Source: Leptoclinus maculatus
Taxonomy: Eukaryota > Chordata > Actinopteri > Perciformes > Stichaeidae
Assembly: GCA_032191485.1 (NCBI GenBank)
Contig: JAVDOI010000010.1
Span: 24,436,555-24,500,554, forward strand
Direction: 5' to 3'
DNA: 64,000 nucleotides
A program made the translations under genes and the position numbers. A model generated the notes under the pieces. It was not told the origin of the DNA. It did not search any database and saw only the letters and a list, made by a program, of their open reading frames with translations. How positions within the stretch are numbered: the first letter of the stretch is position 1; every line of letters starts with the position of its first letter. This document shows, piece after piece, positions 20,446 to 32,384 of this stretch.

Positions 20446-20738
20446 AATTAGTGACCTGTTAACTTGTTTAACTTCAGGTACTTTTTTTTTTTAAATGATG
20501 GAGTAAACAAAAAAAGATGTTTTCCTAAAACTGTCAAAGAGGTTTTGTTGCACAACTCTAACGTTATGTTCCAACACTTCTCCGCTGTGGCCACCTCGGC
20601 TATAAAGAAGTAGGTGGGCTGTGGAGACTAAAGCGTTTCTACTCGCTCTTGGCACCGGAGCGTGAGCCTCCACAGATGGTGCGTGAGCTCCGAGAACACA
20701 TGAAGACATTCTAAAGAGACCACTCACATCCTTCAATC

Positions 20739-20742
<4 letters not shown>
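20446..20742. other. Unassigned non-coding stretch
   Basis: No gene or recognised repeat. It leads into a (GA)n run at 20,743-20,773. Confidence 0.5.

Positions 20743-20773
<31 letters not shown>
20743..20773 (+). repeat. (GA)n microsatellite
   Basis: About 15 uninterrupted GA units at the 5' edge of the LINE fragment. Confidence 0.9.
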
Positions 20774-20775
<2 letters not shown>

Positions 20776-20875
20776 TCACCAAGTACAGGCTCAGTGACCA
20801 CAAACTGGAAATCTAAAGGAAGACACTAAACATCATGGCAACCAAAAGAAAACAGAACATGTGGTCACTGTGGGA

Positions 20876-22645
20876 CAGGTGAGGCTGAGACAGAGAGACA
20901 GACAGACAGGTGAGGCTGAGACAGAGAGGACAAACAGACAGACAGGGGAGGCTGAGACAGAGAGACAGACAGGTGAGGCTGAGACAGACAGACAGACAGG
21001 TGAGGCTGAGACAGACAGACAGACAGACAGACAGGTGAGGCTGAGACAGACAGACAGACAGACAGGTGAGGCTGAGACAGACAGACAGACAGACAGACAG
21101 GTGAGGCTGAGACAGAGAGACAGACAGACAGACAGGTGAGGCTGAGACAGAGAGACAGACAGACAGGTGAGGCTGAGACAGAGAGACAGACAGGTGAGGC
21201 TGAGACAGAGAGACAGACAGACAGACAGGTGAGGCTGAGACAGACAGACAGACAGACAGACAGGTGAGGCTGAGACAGAGAGACAGACAGACAGACAGGT
21301 GAGGCTGAGACAGAGAGACAGACAGACAGACAGGTGAGGCTGAGACAGAGAGACAGACAGACAGGTGAGGCTGAGACAGAGAGACAGACAGACAGGTGAG
21401 GCTGAGACAGAGAGACAGAAAGGTGAGGCTGAGACAGAGAGACAGACAGGTGAGGCTGAGACAGAGAGACAGACAGACAGACAGGTGAGGCTGAGACAGA
21501 CAGACAGACAGACAGACAGGTGAGGCTGAGACAGAGAGACAGACAGACAGACAGACAGGTGAGGCTGAGACAGAGAGACAGACAGACAGGTGAGGCTGAG
21601 ACAGAGAGACAGACAGGTGAGGCTGAGACAGAGAGACAGACAGACAGGTGAGGCTGAGACAGAGAGACAGACAGACAGGTGAGGCTGAGACAGAGAGACA
21701 GACAGACAGACAGGTGAGGCTGAGACAGAGAGACAGACAGACAGGTGAGGCTGAGACAGAGAGACAGACAGGTGAGGCTGAGACAGAGAGACAGACAGAC
21801 AGGTGAGGCTGAGACAGAGAGACAGACAGGTGAGGCTGAGACAGAGAGACAGACAGGTGAGGCTGAGACAGACAGACAGACAGACAGGTGAGGCTGAGAC
21901 AGAGAGACAGGTGAGGCTGAGACAGAGAGACAGACAGACAGGTGAGGCTGAGACAGAGAGACAGGTGAGGCTGAGACAGAGAGACAGAGAGACAGGTGAG
22001 GCTGAGACAGAGAGACAGGTGAGGCTGAGACAGAGAGACAGACAGACAGGTGAGGCTGAGACAGAGAGACAGACAGACAGGTGAGGCTGAGACAGAGAGA
22101 CAGAGAGACAGGTGAGGCTGAGACAGAGAGACAGGTGAGGCTGAGACAGAGAGACAGGTGAGGCTGAGACAGAGAGACAGAGAGACAGGTGAGGCTGAGA
22201 CAGAGAGACAGACAGACAGGTGAGGCTGAGACAGAGAGACAGACAGACAGGTGAGGCTGAGACAGAGAGACAGGTGAGGCTGAGACAGAGAGACAGGTGA
22301 GGCTGAGACAGAGAGACAGAGAGACAGGTGAGGCTGAGACAGAGAGACAGGTGAGGCTGAGACAGACAGACAGACAGGTGAGGCTGAGACAGACAGACAG
22401 ACAGACAGGTGAGGCTGAGACAGAGAGACAGACAGGTGAGGCTGAGACAGAGAGACAGACAGACAGGTGAGGCTGAGACAGACAGACAGGTGAGGCTGAG
22501 ACAGAGAGACAGACAGACAGGTGAGGCTGAGACAGAGAGACAGACAGGTGAGGCTGAGACAGAGAGACAGACAGGTGAGGCTGAGACAGACAGACAGACA
22601 GACAGGTGAGGCTGAGACAGAGAGACAGGTGAGGCTGAGACAGAG
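20876..22645 (+). repeat. GA/CA-rich minisatellite derived from LINE coding sequence
   Basis: Variable-length units (about 25-40 bp) each consist of 'caggtgaggctgagacagag' plus a variable number of gacagaca steps. The constant part is exactly the LINE codons for T-G-E-A-E-T-E found at both edges of the array. Low-complexity open frames of 600-700 codons on the minus strand are artefacts of the array. Confidence 0.92.
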
Positions 22646-22917
22646 ATGCACTTCCTCCTAAAATGTGAAACATTCAATAAAATTAGAAACATGTACTTTA
22701 ACAAATTCAACTCTGTAATTTCAGATTTTAAAGAACTTAGTGACATCTCAAAATTAAAAATACTCCTAGGAGAAGGAGATAGGAAGTATAGGAAGTATAG
22801 GAGAAGGAGATAGGAAGTATAGGAGAAGGAGATGGGAAGTATAGGAGGAGGAGATAGGAAGTATCTTGCTGCCCAACATGTATTAACATGCCACAACCTG
22901 AGGGACAGTGAGTGACC

Positions 22918-22973
22918 TACACACACACACACACACTGTGTGTGTATATATATACACATACACACACACACAC

Positions 22974-23012
<39 letters not shown>
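22918..23012. repeat. (CA)n and (TA)n microsatellites
   Basis: Two short CA/TG blocks and an uninterrupted TA run at about 22,980-23,012 lie inside the LINE 3' UTR. Confidence 0.9.
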
Positions 23013-23018
<6 letters not shown>

Positions 23019-23149
23019 AATAATCAATCTAGATGTTATATTAATGTTATTGTGTATTAATATTATTGTATGTTTAATTTGTTTGATGCTTTGGCAAAAC
23101 GTTCATGCCAATAAAGCAAATGGAATTGAATTGAAATTGAGACAGAGAC

Positions 23150-23264
23150 TCCAATACAGTAGGTGGCGGTAATGCACCTTTCACTGGATGACATCTGCCA
23201 TAAAACTTAGAAGAAGAAGAAGAAGAAGAAGAAGAAGAAGAAGAAGAAGAAGAAGAAGAAGAAG
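23150..23264 (-). repeat. LINE-associated tail and (GAA)n microsatellite
   Basis: On the minus strand the (TTC)n run (23,209-23,264) is followed by a sequence containing 'gcattaccgccacctactgt', a block common in fish and frog genomes beside (TTC)n and LINE 3' ends. It immediately follows the 3' UTR of the minus-strand Tx1-like LINE. Confidence 0.6.
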
Positions 23265-23386
23265 GAGAGATTTAGATTTTTTAAAAACACTTAATTTACA
23301 TATTTATAGTTGAAACAATTTCAACAATTCAAATTAAGTGCTAATGCATAAAATTCACAGGTTGTTTAAAAAATGTATATATACTA

Positions 23387-23680
23387 CTATCTGATAAAAA
23401 CTTGTGCAAACATTAACTCGTCATTGACCACAGAACAAACAATGTCATTAAAACACCAGCGCTGTTTAAAAGCCTCTAAGTCTCCAATGTGTCTATAAAC
23501 CTGAACTCCAGCCAGTCTGGTCCTGATGTTGCACAGACACTGACCTGGCCTCCTGCCCTCCACTCTCTTCTTTCTACTTAAATAAATTGCCATCTTGGCT
23601 TCTCCTGAAAGATAGTTGAGGAGCTGCCACTTTTCTTTTCCCGTTTTTTTGTAGGCAGCTCCCATGATAAAAACCCTTTC
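23387..23680 (-). pseudogene. Tx1-like LINE, ORF2 C-terminal fragment
   Basis: About 95 residues with blocks KEKWQLLNYLSGEAKMAIYL, VEGRRPGQ, RTRLAGVQVYRHIGDLEAFK and RWCFNDIVCSVVNDELMF look like the very C-terminus of a Tx1/L1-clade ORF2. It has the same orientation as the ORF1 and endonuclease pieces at 25,200-27,789. The reverse transcriptase between them is missing and the hAT fragment 23,670-25,190 stands in its place. About 120 bp of AT-rich 3' UTR follow on the minus strand. Confidence 0.65.
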
Positions 23681-25190
23681 AGTAAAAACCACATTAAACA
23701 GACTAAAAACCGTAAATGAAATGGGGCTGCCTTGGGATAAACTTGTGGGACTGACGACAGATGGAGCGCCCGTGATGTGCGGTCAAAAGAATGGATTGGT
23801 GGGCAGGATCCGGGAGAAGATGCGGGAGGAAAACGGCGCAGGTGAGCTGACAGCTTATCACTGCATCATACACCAGGAATCGTTGTGTGGCAAAGCCTTG
23901 AACATGGAACATGTAATGAGCACCATAACACGAGCGGTTAACTTCATAAGAGCCAAAGGTTTAAATCACCGCCAGTTCAAGTCTTTTCTGGAGGAGTTGG
24001 GGTCAGAATATGGTGACTTGCCCTATCACACAGAGGTGCGATGGCTAAGCCAAGGAAAAGTGCTGAAAAGATGTTTGGAGTTGCATGAGGAGATCTGTCA
24101 GTTCATGGAAAGCAAAGGGAAAGACAACAGAGCTCCGGGATAAAAAGTTACGTTTCTGTGTGACATCACGATCTCAATGCGCTCAACCTGCAGCTTCAGG
24201 GGCGAGGCCATGTGATCACAGACGTGTACGCTGCAGTGAGGGCTTTTAAAACCAAGCTGCGCCTGTGGGAGACGCAGATGCTGCAAGAAAACTTGAGCCA
24301 TTTTCCGTGCTGCCAAACTATGAAAGAGCAGGTCTCTACCGCCGTGTTCTCAAGTGCACAGTTTGCTGAAAAACTCAGCATACTCGGTGCCGACTTCACG
24401 CGGCGATTTGCCGACTTTGAAGCCCGAAACAGCAGGTTTGAATTGCTCAGCAATCCATTTGCAGCTGACGTGGAAAGCGCACCAACCAACCTCCAAATGG
24501 AGCTGATTGAACTCCAATGTAGTGACACACTCAAGGCAAAGTATGACTCTGTGGGCGCTGCACAGTTTCCACGTTTCATCCCCGACACAATGCCCCAGCT
24601 GCGTACCCAAGCTGCTCAAATGCTCTCTATGTTTGGCAGCACATACCTGTGTGAACAACTGTTCTCCTTGATGAAGATGAACAAAACATCACACAGGAGT
24701 CGTCTTACTGATGAACACCTTCACTCGATCCTGAGGATGTCCTCAGCTCAGAGCCTGACCCCAAACATTGATCAACTTGCATCCAAGATGAGATGCCAAG
24801 TATCTGGCTTAGACTAGTGTGCATCACAGAGCAGCAAACTGAGCTTTAATGTACGTTTCCTTTTTGCACTTTTTTTCTTGGACCACAGGGCATGTTTGGT
24901 TTTTCTTTGGAGGAAATTATTTTTTGTCTGTTGTTGGCCTGTGGAAAAATGTCTTCATTAGAAATGACTCTGGAAAAGCTGCAGATAGAGCCATGAGAAA
25001 TGAATGTTTCATTGATTTCATGTTTAATGTTGTTTTTATAGGCAATAACTTAAGCTTTGTTAGTTCCAGGTTCAATATGTGCAATAAGTTCATTTCAATG
25101 AGTTTTGCAATAAACATTGAACCAGTTCGGCCCTCGACTTGTACCAATGTTTGAATTTGGCCCGCTGTGTATTTGAGTTTGACATCCCTG
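23670..25190 (+). pseudogene. 5'-truncated hAT element with broken transposase gene
   Basis: The first frame (to 24,143) carries the catalytic region of a Charlie/GTF2IRD2-like hAT transposase: LVGLTTDGAPVM (the conserved Asp), ELTAYHCIIHQESLCGKAL, LNHRQFKSFLEELGSEYGDL and TEVRWLS. After a one-base shift at about 24,130, the second frame (24,212-24,817) continues through the helical insertion to the C-terminal dimerisation domain (LSMFGSTYLCEQLFSLMK, then SRLTDEHLHSILR). Transposases of this group cut and join the element ends in the nucleus. The 3' end has 'gagtttgacatccctg', the hAT terminus, at 25,175-25,190. The 5' end, BED finger and left terminus are missing. Confidence 0.85.
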
Positions 25191-25199
25191 GTCTAACAG

Positions 25200-26238
25200 G
25201 TCGGACAACGCCATTTTTTTTATCTTGAGGACTTCAATATGTCCTCGATCTCCTGTAGACTCACTTAAACTCTCTAGTTCCACTATATCAGTCTCCAGGT
25301 CCTTCATAGATCTGGTGATGTCTCGGTGACGTTGAAGGTGTGCTGCTGGCAGAGGAGCCTAATCTCAATCTTACCATGGTCCCACCACTGCCTAAGACTG
25401 TTAAAATCACTCTTCCTCTGCCTACAAACACCCCAGAAATAAATAAGGACCTCTCTAAACTTCTTATCAAAGGTTAAGACTGAGTTAAAATGCCAGTACG
25501 CACTTTTAGGTCAAATGTTCCTAATGAACACATCACATAAAAGCAAAGAATGATCCGTAAACCAGCAGGTACAATACTACACATTTTAAAAATATTAAAA
25601 TTATGCTTAAAAACATAAAAACGTCTAACCTGGCTGAGGAGATCCTACCCTCTCTAAGGTGGGACCATGTGTACTGTCGGCAGTCTGCATGCATCCTCCT
25701 CCACACATCCACCAGGCCATGAGAATGGACCAGCTGCCTCAGAACATGCTGTGAAGCTGGATGTGGCTCTGCGTGGTTGCGGTCTGCAGACGCATCCTCT
25801 GTACAGTTAAAATCCCCCCCCAAGAATAAAAGATCCTCCGAGGCACAGCCATTTAAAACATCATTAACTTTTAGTAAGAACAGCTTCCTCTCTGCACCGA
25901 TTGTTGGAGCACACATTGATAAAAACAGCAGTAAAAAGGTCACACCTTCACTAAAAACAACCTCCCCTCGATGATGTGTTGACCTCCAGTGAGACTGGAG
26001 TAAAGGACCTGGAGAAGAGGAAGCCCACTCCTCCACTGAGGGACGTGTTGTGACTTAAGAGGACTTCCCCTTCCCACTCCCTCCTCCAGTCTGCCTCATT
26101 GGTGCTGTCGCTGTGTGTTTCCTGTAAGACGAGAACATCAATACCTTTCATTTTTTTAAATTCATAAATAGATGTTCTCTTCTTAACATTTCTGGCTCCA
26201 TTTACGTTTAAACTGCCGACTTTAAAAGTATCCATTGT
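25200..26238 (-). pseudogene. Tx1-like LINE, ORF2 N-terminus: APE endonuclease
   Basis: ORF2 starts at about 26,236 with MDTFKVGSLNVNGARN and continues KGIDVLVLQETHSD, the endonuclease N-terminal and catalytic Glu motifs. A frameshift near 26,000 is needed to read on into LLFLGGDFNCTED (the D-x-N motif) and the TWSHLREGRISSARLD region. After further breaks, 25,200-25,540 reads a post-endonuclease region (SAYWHFNSVLTFDKKFREVL, then QWWDHGKIEIR). The endonuclease nicks target DNA to prime reverse transcription. Stops make the copy inactive. The protein is cut off by the hAT at 25,190 before the RT. Confidence 0.8.
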
Positions 26239-26451
26239 GAGTAAAGAAATAAAACCAAAAGTTAAAACCAATAAATTAATTAAAACACACATTGGAGTTT
26301 TTCCATGGCCATCATTAATTGCTCTTTTAGCTTTCAGCACAAGTTTCTTCAGTCTAGTAACCTCCTGATCAGTGAAGCCAGACTCCTTCTGGCTCATGTG
26401 GAGTCTGGCTGAGGTGTAAAATAAAACCAGATCTGGGAGATACTGCTCAAT

Positions 26452-27789
26452 TTTTTACTTTTTCTTATTTTTAACTTTTTCCAAAAAGGCTTGTATGAAC
26501 TCTACAGTGTACGTTTCTTCCCTCTGACTGTTACTTGGATTCAAACTCTGAACCTCACTGCTGTCTGACACACAGTCCTCACTGTCATCAGACTGTGCCT
26601 CCTCCTCCCCGTCTCTTTGTTCTCCTCAACCTTACTGGCTTTAGCCTCACTGCCTGTGTTTTGTTTCTTTGTTTCCTCTTAGTTGCAGATTTTGGTTCCC
26701 CTGCTTCCTCCTCCAGCATCTCAACCTCTTCCACCTGCTCCTCCCCCGTATTCAGTTCTCCACCCGCCTGTGCTTCTCCTCCCTCACCTGACTCCTGTGT
26801 TCCACTAACCTGCTCCGTTAGGTCTACAGGTTTATCATTATCACCGTTTTCACCCTTTTTCTTTCTTTCTCCTCCATCCTCACCACCTCCCACCTTACCC
26901 AAAGCTTCTCCCTCACTGTCCTGGACAACCTCACTCACACCATGCACCTCATTCATACTCACCCCGTGTGGGTCAGGCACAGCAGCGGCGCGGCGAGGCG
27001 CGGCCCGCGGCGCCGGAACCGGCCGCTCAGATGCCGCAGCCGGGCCCGCAGCGGGAGGTGTCCCCGCCGCTCCCCTGCCACCGGTGGAGCGGCTGACGGC
27101 CCCGCCACAGCGCCGAGCGCCACACCCGGGTCAGGTGGAGCCGGGTCCCCCCGCCTCGGACAGGCCCTCACGGTATGCCCCTCCTCACCGCAACCGAAAC
27201 ATTTCATCGCTGACGATGATGCAAAAATCACGTAATCATAATCATCTACTTTAACGTGGAAGCGGAGGTTGAGCTCCTCATTCCGGTTGTTAAGTATCAT
27301 ATACAGGTGTCTGCGGTGAGACACCACGTGCTTCAGCAAATGAGACTTACATCCAGACCAGATCTTCTTGATCGGTGACACCACTTTTCCGTGTCTGGAG
27401 AGTTCTCTGCTGAGAAACTCGTCAGTGATGAACGGAGGGACGTTAGATAGAACCACCTTCGTGGCCGGTTGCACCAGCGGCAACACCTGTACGAACATGT
27501 CGTTTACCGTGAGGCCCGTCTCGATGACTCGGTTCATCTTCTCCACCTGGTCCAGGAAGATGACCACGGCGCCGTTCATCCGAGCGGCCGATTTCACGCT
27601 GCTGTGTCCGACCATCTCCCCCACAGCCAGCCCAATGTCCTCCACGCTGCACGGGAAGCCGACGCTGATCTTAATGCCGTGCTTTCTCGTGAGGTGGGAC
27701 AAACTTTCCCCATTTACCATGACGTCATAGGACGCCGACCGGCGAGACACCGGCAGGAGGAAAAACACACCAAACAAACAACCCAACAA
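26452..27789 (-). pseudogene. Tx1-like LINE, ORF1 nucleic-acid-binding protein
   Basis: The N-terminal frame (27,789 to about 26,960) includes an esterase-free ORF1 body (VKSAARMNGAVVIFLDQVEK, then VVLSNVPPFITDEFLSREL, an RRM-like region) and a CCHC knuckle CFGCGEEGHTVRACP at about 27,150-27,200. It then runs into a GC-rich Ala/Pro/Arg stretch where the frame is lost. Another frame (26,980 to 26,452) continues with a Glu/Gly-rich acidic tail and ends QAFLEKVKNKKK-stop. ORF1 proteins coat LINE RNA. The single frame break near 26,970, in a GC-rich stretch, could be either a real mutation or a sequencing error. The start codon is uncertain. Confidence 0.7.
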
Positions 27790-27929
27790 AGACTAAACCA
27801 ACTTAAAGAGAAAACCAACTAACAAACCACATTAAAGTAATACACATAAACTAGGGAAAAGAAAATATAAAGGTCGAAAAACCCACTCGCTCAGCAACTC
27901 ACTCACACAACGCTCACTCCCAGCATGCA

Positions 27930-30900
27930 CTGGAGAGAGAGAGAGAGTGAGAGCAGCGAGGGAGAGGGAGAGAGAGGGGGAGGGCAGGGGGCGGATGAGT
28001 TGTGAGAAGAGGGAGACGGGAGCCGGCGAGAGAGCAGCGCTACGAAGGGAGGAGAGGCGGGCTAACACAATGCGAGGGTAAGCCGCGCAGCGAATTAGGC
28101 AGAAGGAGAGGACGCAGACGGAGGGGAGAGAGGAGACCGAGCGCGCTCCGCAAGGAGAGACCAGAGAGACAGAGGACACACAGGATAGAGAAACACCCGA
28201 GTCGCGAGAGGATGGGACCCGAGAGAGAGAGAGAGAAGTGGAAGACGGGGAGAGAAGAGAGACAGATGGAGGGAGACAGAGAGGAGACACGAGAAGAAGA
28301 GTCCAGACTGTAATAGATAGAATAGCAGTGGACGCATACCTCTCAAGAAGAGAGGCAGTGGAGAATGAGCAGCGAGGAGAATGAGTGGGAGATGAGACCC
28401 AGAAAACGGTGAAAGGATGAGGGATGAGGACAATCGAATAGCGAGGTATGTGCGCAATACCCTAAGTAGAGACAGGCAAGATCAAATGATCGACATGAGC
28501 GCCCCCACCGCCGAGGGGAGAGCCAGAGCAGTGAGACGGAGCACGCCGACCACCGACCAACGAGGGAGAGACAGCACCCACAGAACGTCACAGACAGCCG
28601 AGACGAAGAGAGAGGGACGGAGGAGACAGAGAGACAGAAAGCATGCGACGGAGCCAACCCGACAGCGGAACGAAGAGAAGAGAACAGAAGAAGAGAGGGA
28701 GTGGAGAATGACGAGACGGAGACGACAGAGTCAGAGAGGACAGAGAGGGACGACCGAGACAGAGGAGAGACAGACGGACACTAGACCATTTACGAACCGA
28801 GACGAGCCGGAGAAGGAAAGAAAGGAGAGGACCCTAAGATGAGCCGGACAGGAGAGGAACGAGACGAGAGAGCCACAACGAGGGACCGAACAGGTCAGCA
28901 AGCCAGAACATACGAGGCGGCGAGCCAAACCGATCGTCCGGAGAAAGAGATGGAAAGAGAGGCAGACCAAGTAGAAGAAAGCCAGATAGACAAGACAAGA
29001 AAAGGCCGAGAGTCAGACAAAGCAGAGACCCAGAGAGAGACGCGTGACGACCGAGACAGCCACCCGGGCGTGGGGAGACACGAGAGACAGAGTCCGAGAT
29101 CGATGAAGAGAGCATACAGGGGATACGACGCCCGGAGGAGAACACCCGCAAGAGAAACGCCGAAAAGAGAGGGAGAGAAGAGGGATGGAAGCGAGCCTGG
29201 CGGAACGGACCCCCTAGGAGTCCGAGAAAGAGGACAAGGAACAGGACCACGAGGAACGACTGAGTGGACGAGAGTAGAACACACACCAGAACACGAACCC
29301 AGACCCCACCCCGAGATGATGTGCGCGATGGCGAGAGCCGACCACCCCAGTAGAGATGAAAGACACGAGAGAAGTGGGAGGAGGAAGGGAGATGGAGACA
29401 GACGAGACTGAAGAATCACCAGCGGACTCCCAGGCTGACGAACGACTGAGGACTTCAGATAGATAGAGCGAGAGACGAGATTGTCAGACTAGGGACGCAA
29501 GATGACAGAGAGGGGGGGGCGAGATGGGAAGAGGACAGAGAGATAGAGAGAGAGACCGATTCAGACACGATCCCCCAGTGAGGGACATGACTAGATGCAC
29601 GAACAAGTCAAACGGGTTAATCGTGAAGAGAGGACGCAGGGACCCAGATTACTGAAAGACCCAGCGAGAGGGTCGGATTCAACCGAGACAGCGGGGAAGG
29701 AGAGACAGGAGCAGAGGCGGGTGACCGAGACCACCAGTTGCACCCATGGGAAGAGAATCCCTGACAGCGCACCGCGAGAGATCGAGGCATACGGTAAAGA
29801 GCTCCCGCACTGCAACGAAGAAACTGACGAGAGAACGAAGGCGACGTCGGGACACGAAGGAGAACGCCGAAGGATCGATGAAAAGAAGGGGTCAGCAGTT
29901 GGGGACAGTGCCCAATTCCGCCACCCTGGGCAGGTGCCGCACATCGAGGTACAGCCCGTCAGAACGGGATGATGGAGAGGAGCGAGAGGAAGAGGTGAGA
30001 GAAGCAGACCCGAGTAGAGAGCAGGAGAGAGAGTGGGATGGGAGGAAAGGAGGAGGGAAGGGAGAGGGCGATGGAGGGAGAGGGAGGAGGACCGGACGGC
30101 GGGAGAGACGAGGGATGACGAGGTATAGAAGGATGAGGAGGTGCGCAACGAGAGCCTACGAGGAGGAGGAGAGGGAGAGCCCCCTGAGGAGAGGCGCCAG
30201 GGCAGGACGGGAGGAGGAGGGGGGCAGAGAACGAGGTTGTAAGATGGAGAGGAGGGCAGAGGAGGAGGAGACAGAGAAGAGACGGGGAGGGGAGACATGG
30301 GAGGAGGGGAGGGCAAGAGGAGCAGCGCGCAGGGCAAGGTATCCAAATGGGACGTTGATGATGGCGGGAGAGTTGGAGAGCGGGGATTGGAGCACCGGGC
30401 GGCCGGGGAGCGGGAAAAATATGGTACAACAAAGAGACTCAGACTAATGAAGGGAGAGCCGGTTCAGGGAGGAGATAGAGTGCAGAAGACAGAGTGAGAG
30501 CGAGAATGAGATGACAGGGAGGAGAGAGAGAGAAGAGAAGAAGAGAGAGAGAAGGAGAGAGACGAGAGCAGAGAGAGAGAAGAGGAGAGTGATAGAGAGA
30601 GAGAGATGACAGAGGAGAGAAAGAGAAGAGCATCACGCAGCGAGAAGACAGAGAGAGAGCAGAAGAGACGAGAAGGCGAACGCGACGCGGAGAGAGAGAG
30701 AAGAGAGAGAAGAGAGAGGAGAGGAGAAGGAGCAGCAGAGAGAGAGAGACGGAGGGAGAACGAGAGAAGACGAGAAGAGAGAAGCGCAAGAGAGAAAACA
30801 GACGAGAGAGCCTACGAGAGAGGAAAGAGAGCGAGAGGCAGGAAGAGAGAACAAAGAGACCAACTTGAGAGTAGAGAGAGAGAGAGATCAGAGCAGAGAC

Positions 30901-31558
30901 AGGAGGAAGAAGCGAGGCAGAGAGCGACGAGCGAAGACGGAAGCACGAGAAGCAAGAACAGAAGAGGACGGGAGCAAGAGAGAGGAGAGAAGTGCAAGAC
31001 GAGGGGAGCAGAGAGAGACGAGAGAGAAGCGAGGAAAGACCGAGAAGAGAGAAAGAGACCAGGAAGAGAGAAGCCGAGCAAAGCAGAGGAGAGAAGAGAG
31101 GAGACAGAGAGAGAGAGAGAAGGAGAGGAGAGAGAGAGCAGAGCATAGAGAAGAGAGGAGATGAGAGAGTGACGAGAGAGAGAAGAGAGAGATGAGAGAC
31201 GAGAGACAGAGAGAGAGAGACAGGAGACAGAGATGACCAGGACAGAGCAGAGAGACAGAGAGGACAGAGACGAGAGAGACGAGTGAGAGAGAGATGAGAG
31301 AGAGAGAGAGAGAGAGGAAAGAGAGACCAGAGAGAGAGAGAGACGATGATGAGAGAGAGATGACAGACAGAGAGACAGAAGGAGACGAGAGACAGAGACA
31401 GAGCAGTACGGAGACAGGACAAGAGGACAGAGAAGACAGAGACAGAGAGAGGGGAGCGAAAGAAGAGAGGGGGGGTGAGACAGAGAGGAGAGAGAGACGA
31501 CGATATGAGAGAGAGAGAGAGAGGAGAGATCGTGAGAGAGAGAGACAGAGAGTAGAGA

Positions 31559-31591
<33 letters not shown>

Positions 31592-31720
31592 CAGATAGGG
31601 ACAGAGATACCGACAGAAGACAGACAGACAGAGAGACAGAGACAGATGACAGACAAGAAGATATAGACAGAGACAGAGAGACGAGAACTGTCTCACTCCT
31701 GAACTATAAAGAGTGACAGC
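27930..31720 (+). repeat. Polypurine (GA/GACA-rich) degenerate tract, about 3.7 kb
   Basis: The plus strand is dominated by A and G with few T. From 30,500 to 31,700 it is almost pure degenerate (GA)n with GACAGA blocks, and from 28,000 to 30,480 a more complex but still strongly purine-biased sequence. Because stop codons need T on the plus strand, and few arise by complement, long open frames appear on both strands; none has a domain. The left edge (27,890-28,120) is probably the 5' UTR of the minus-strand LINE. The lack of a fixed period suggests either old decay or uncorrected read errors near the assembly gap. Confidence 0.8.
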
Positions 31721-31746
31721 AGAACAATAACCTCATCAATACTGCT

Positions 31747-31750
<4 letters not shown>

Positions 31751-31786
<36 letters not shown>

Positions 31787-31812
31787 ACACACTCACACAC
31801 ACACACACACAC
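31751..31812 (+). repeat. (CA)n microsatellite
   Basis: About 30 CA units with one or two interruptions. Confidence 0.9.
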
Positions 31813-31814
31813 GT

Positions 31815-32345
31815 CCTTTGCAAAATGGAAAGAGAGTAAAAGCATCAGGTGAGTGATCATCTTCAGAGCTCAATGAATGTAATCTTCACATCTTTAAATG
31901 TTCCATCTTTCAAATTTGTTTATAATCTGACTCTTATCCCTTCACAGGAGCCCATGATATGTTACATTCTCATGTTCTTCACACATTACTGTAAATAGTT
32001 ATTTAATATTCAGCATTCATACTCCTGAGGATATATGAAGGATGAAATCCAGAAAGCAACATGGCCGTTGTAGTCTCAGCTTCTAATCACAGAGGTTTAA
32101 CTCATGAACTCATCAAAATCAATAGAAGACCCGTTAAAACCCAACAGTCGGCTGTTTACAGCCTTACAGCTGGAGACAAAATGGAGCGTTAGAGAATGTA
32201 TGAGTGACATGTAGGTGTGACCCCAACTTCCTCCTTCACTTCCTCATATCTCAAACTACAACTCAGTTAACCATAGTGAAAGGGTTGGCCCCCTCCTTCT
32301 AAACGGCACCACCAATAGAAGAGCGTCACTTCGTTCTCTTGCTGC
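31815..32345. other. Unique-looking non-coding stretch
   Basis: About 530 bp of ordinary-composition DNA between two low-complexity blocks. No coding signal. A poly(C) run of about 18 follows at 32,353-32,370. Confidence 0.45.
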
Positions 32346-32384
32346 TGCTGTGCCCCCCCCCCCCCCCCCTCCCCACGGTGACAC

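Larger units (their letters stand above)
20774..23140 (+). pseudogene. LINE ORF2 C-terminus and 3' UTR, split by a minisatellite
   Basis: The sequence 20,774-20,895 reads (with stops) as the LTKYRLSDHKLEI...RTCGHCGTGEAETE segment of a LINE ORF2 C-terminus. The frame resumes at 22,646 with MHFLLKCETFNKIR and continues to about 22,780. Together the pieces rebuild a zinc motif C-x2-C-x9-H-x4-C typical of LINE ORF2 tails, with the first two Cys at 20,860 and 20,869 and the His and last Cys at 22,649 and 22,664. Between them sits about 1.75 kb of minisatellite. A LINE-type 3' UTR with 'ggcaaaacgttcatgccaataaagc' and a 'gaattgaattgaaattga' tail ends it at about 23,140. Confidence 0.75.

Noticed and set aside
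20813..22971. Frames of 600-700 codons rich in SLCLSLT and QPHLS
   Set aside because: Low-complexity translation of the GA/CA minisatellite grown from LINE sequence.
28000..31716. Many Arg/Glu-rich and Ser/Leu-rich open frames on both strands
   Set aside because: Polypurine composition leaves few stop codons; no domains are visible and frames overlap on both strands.
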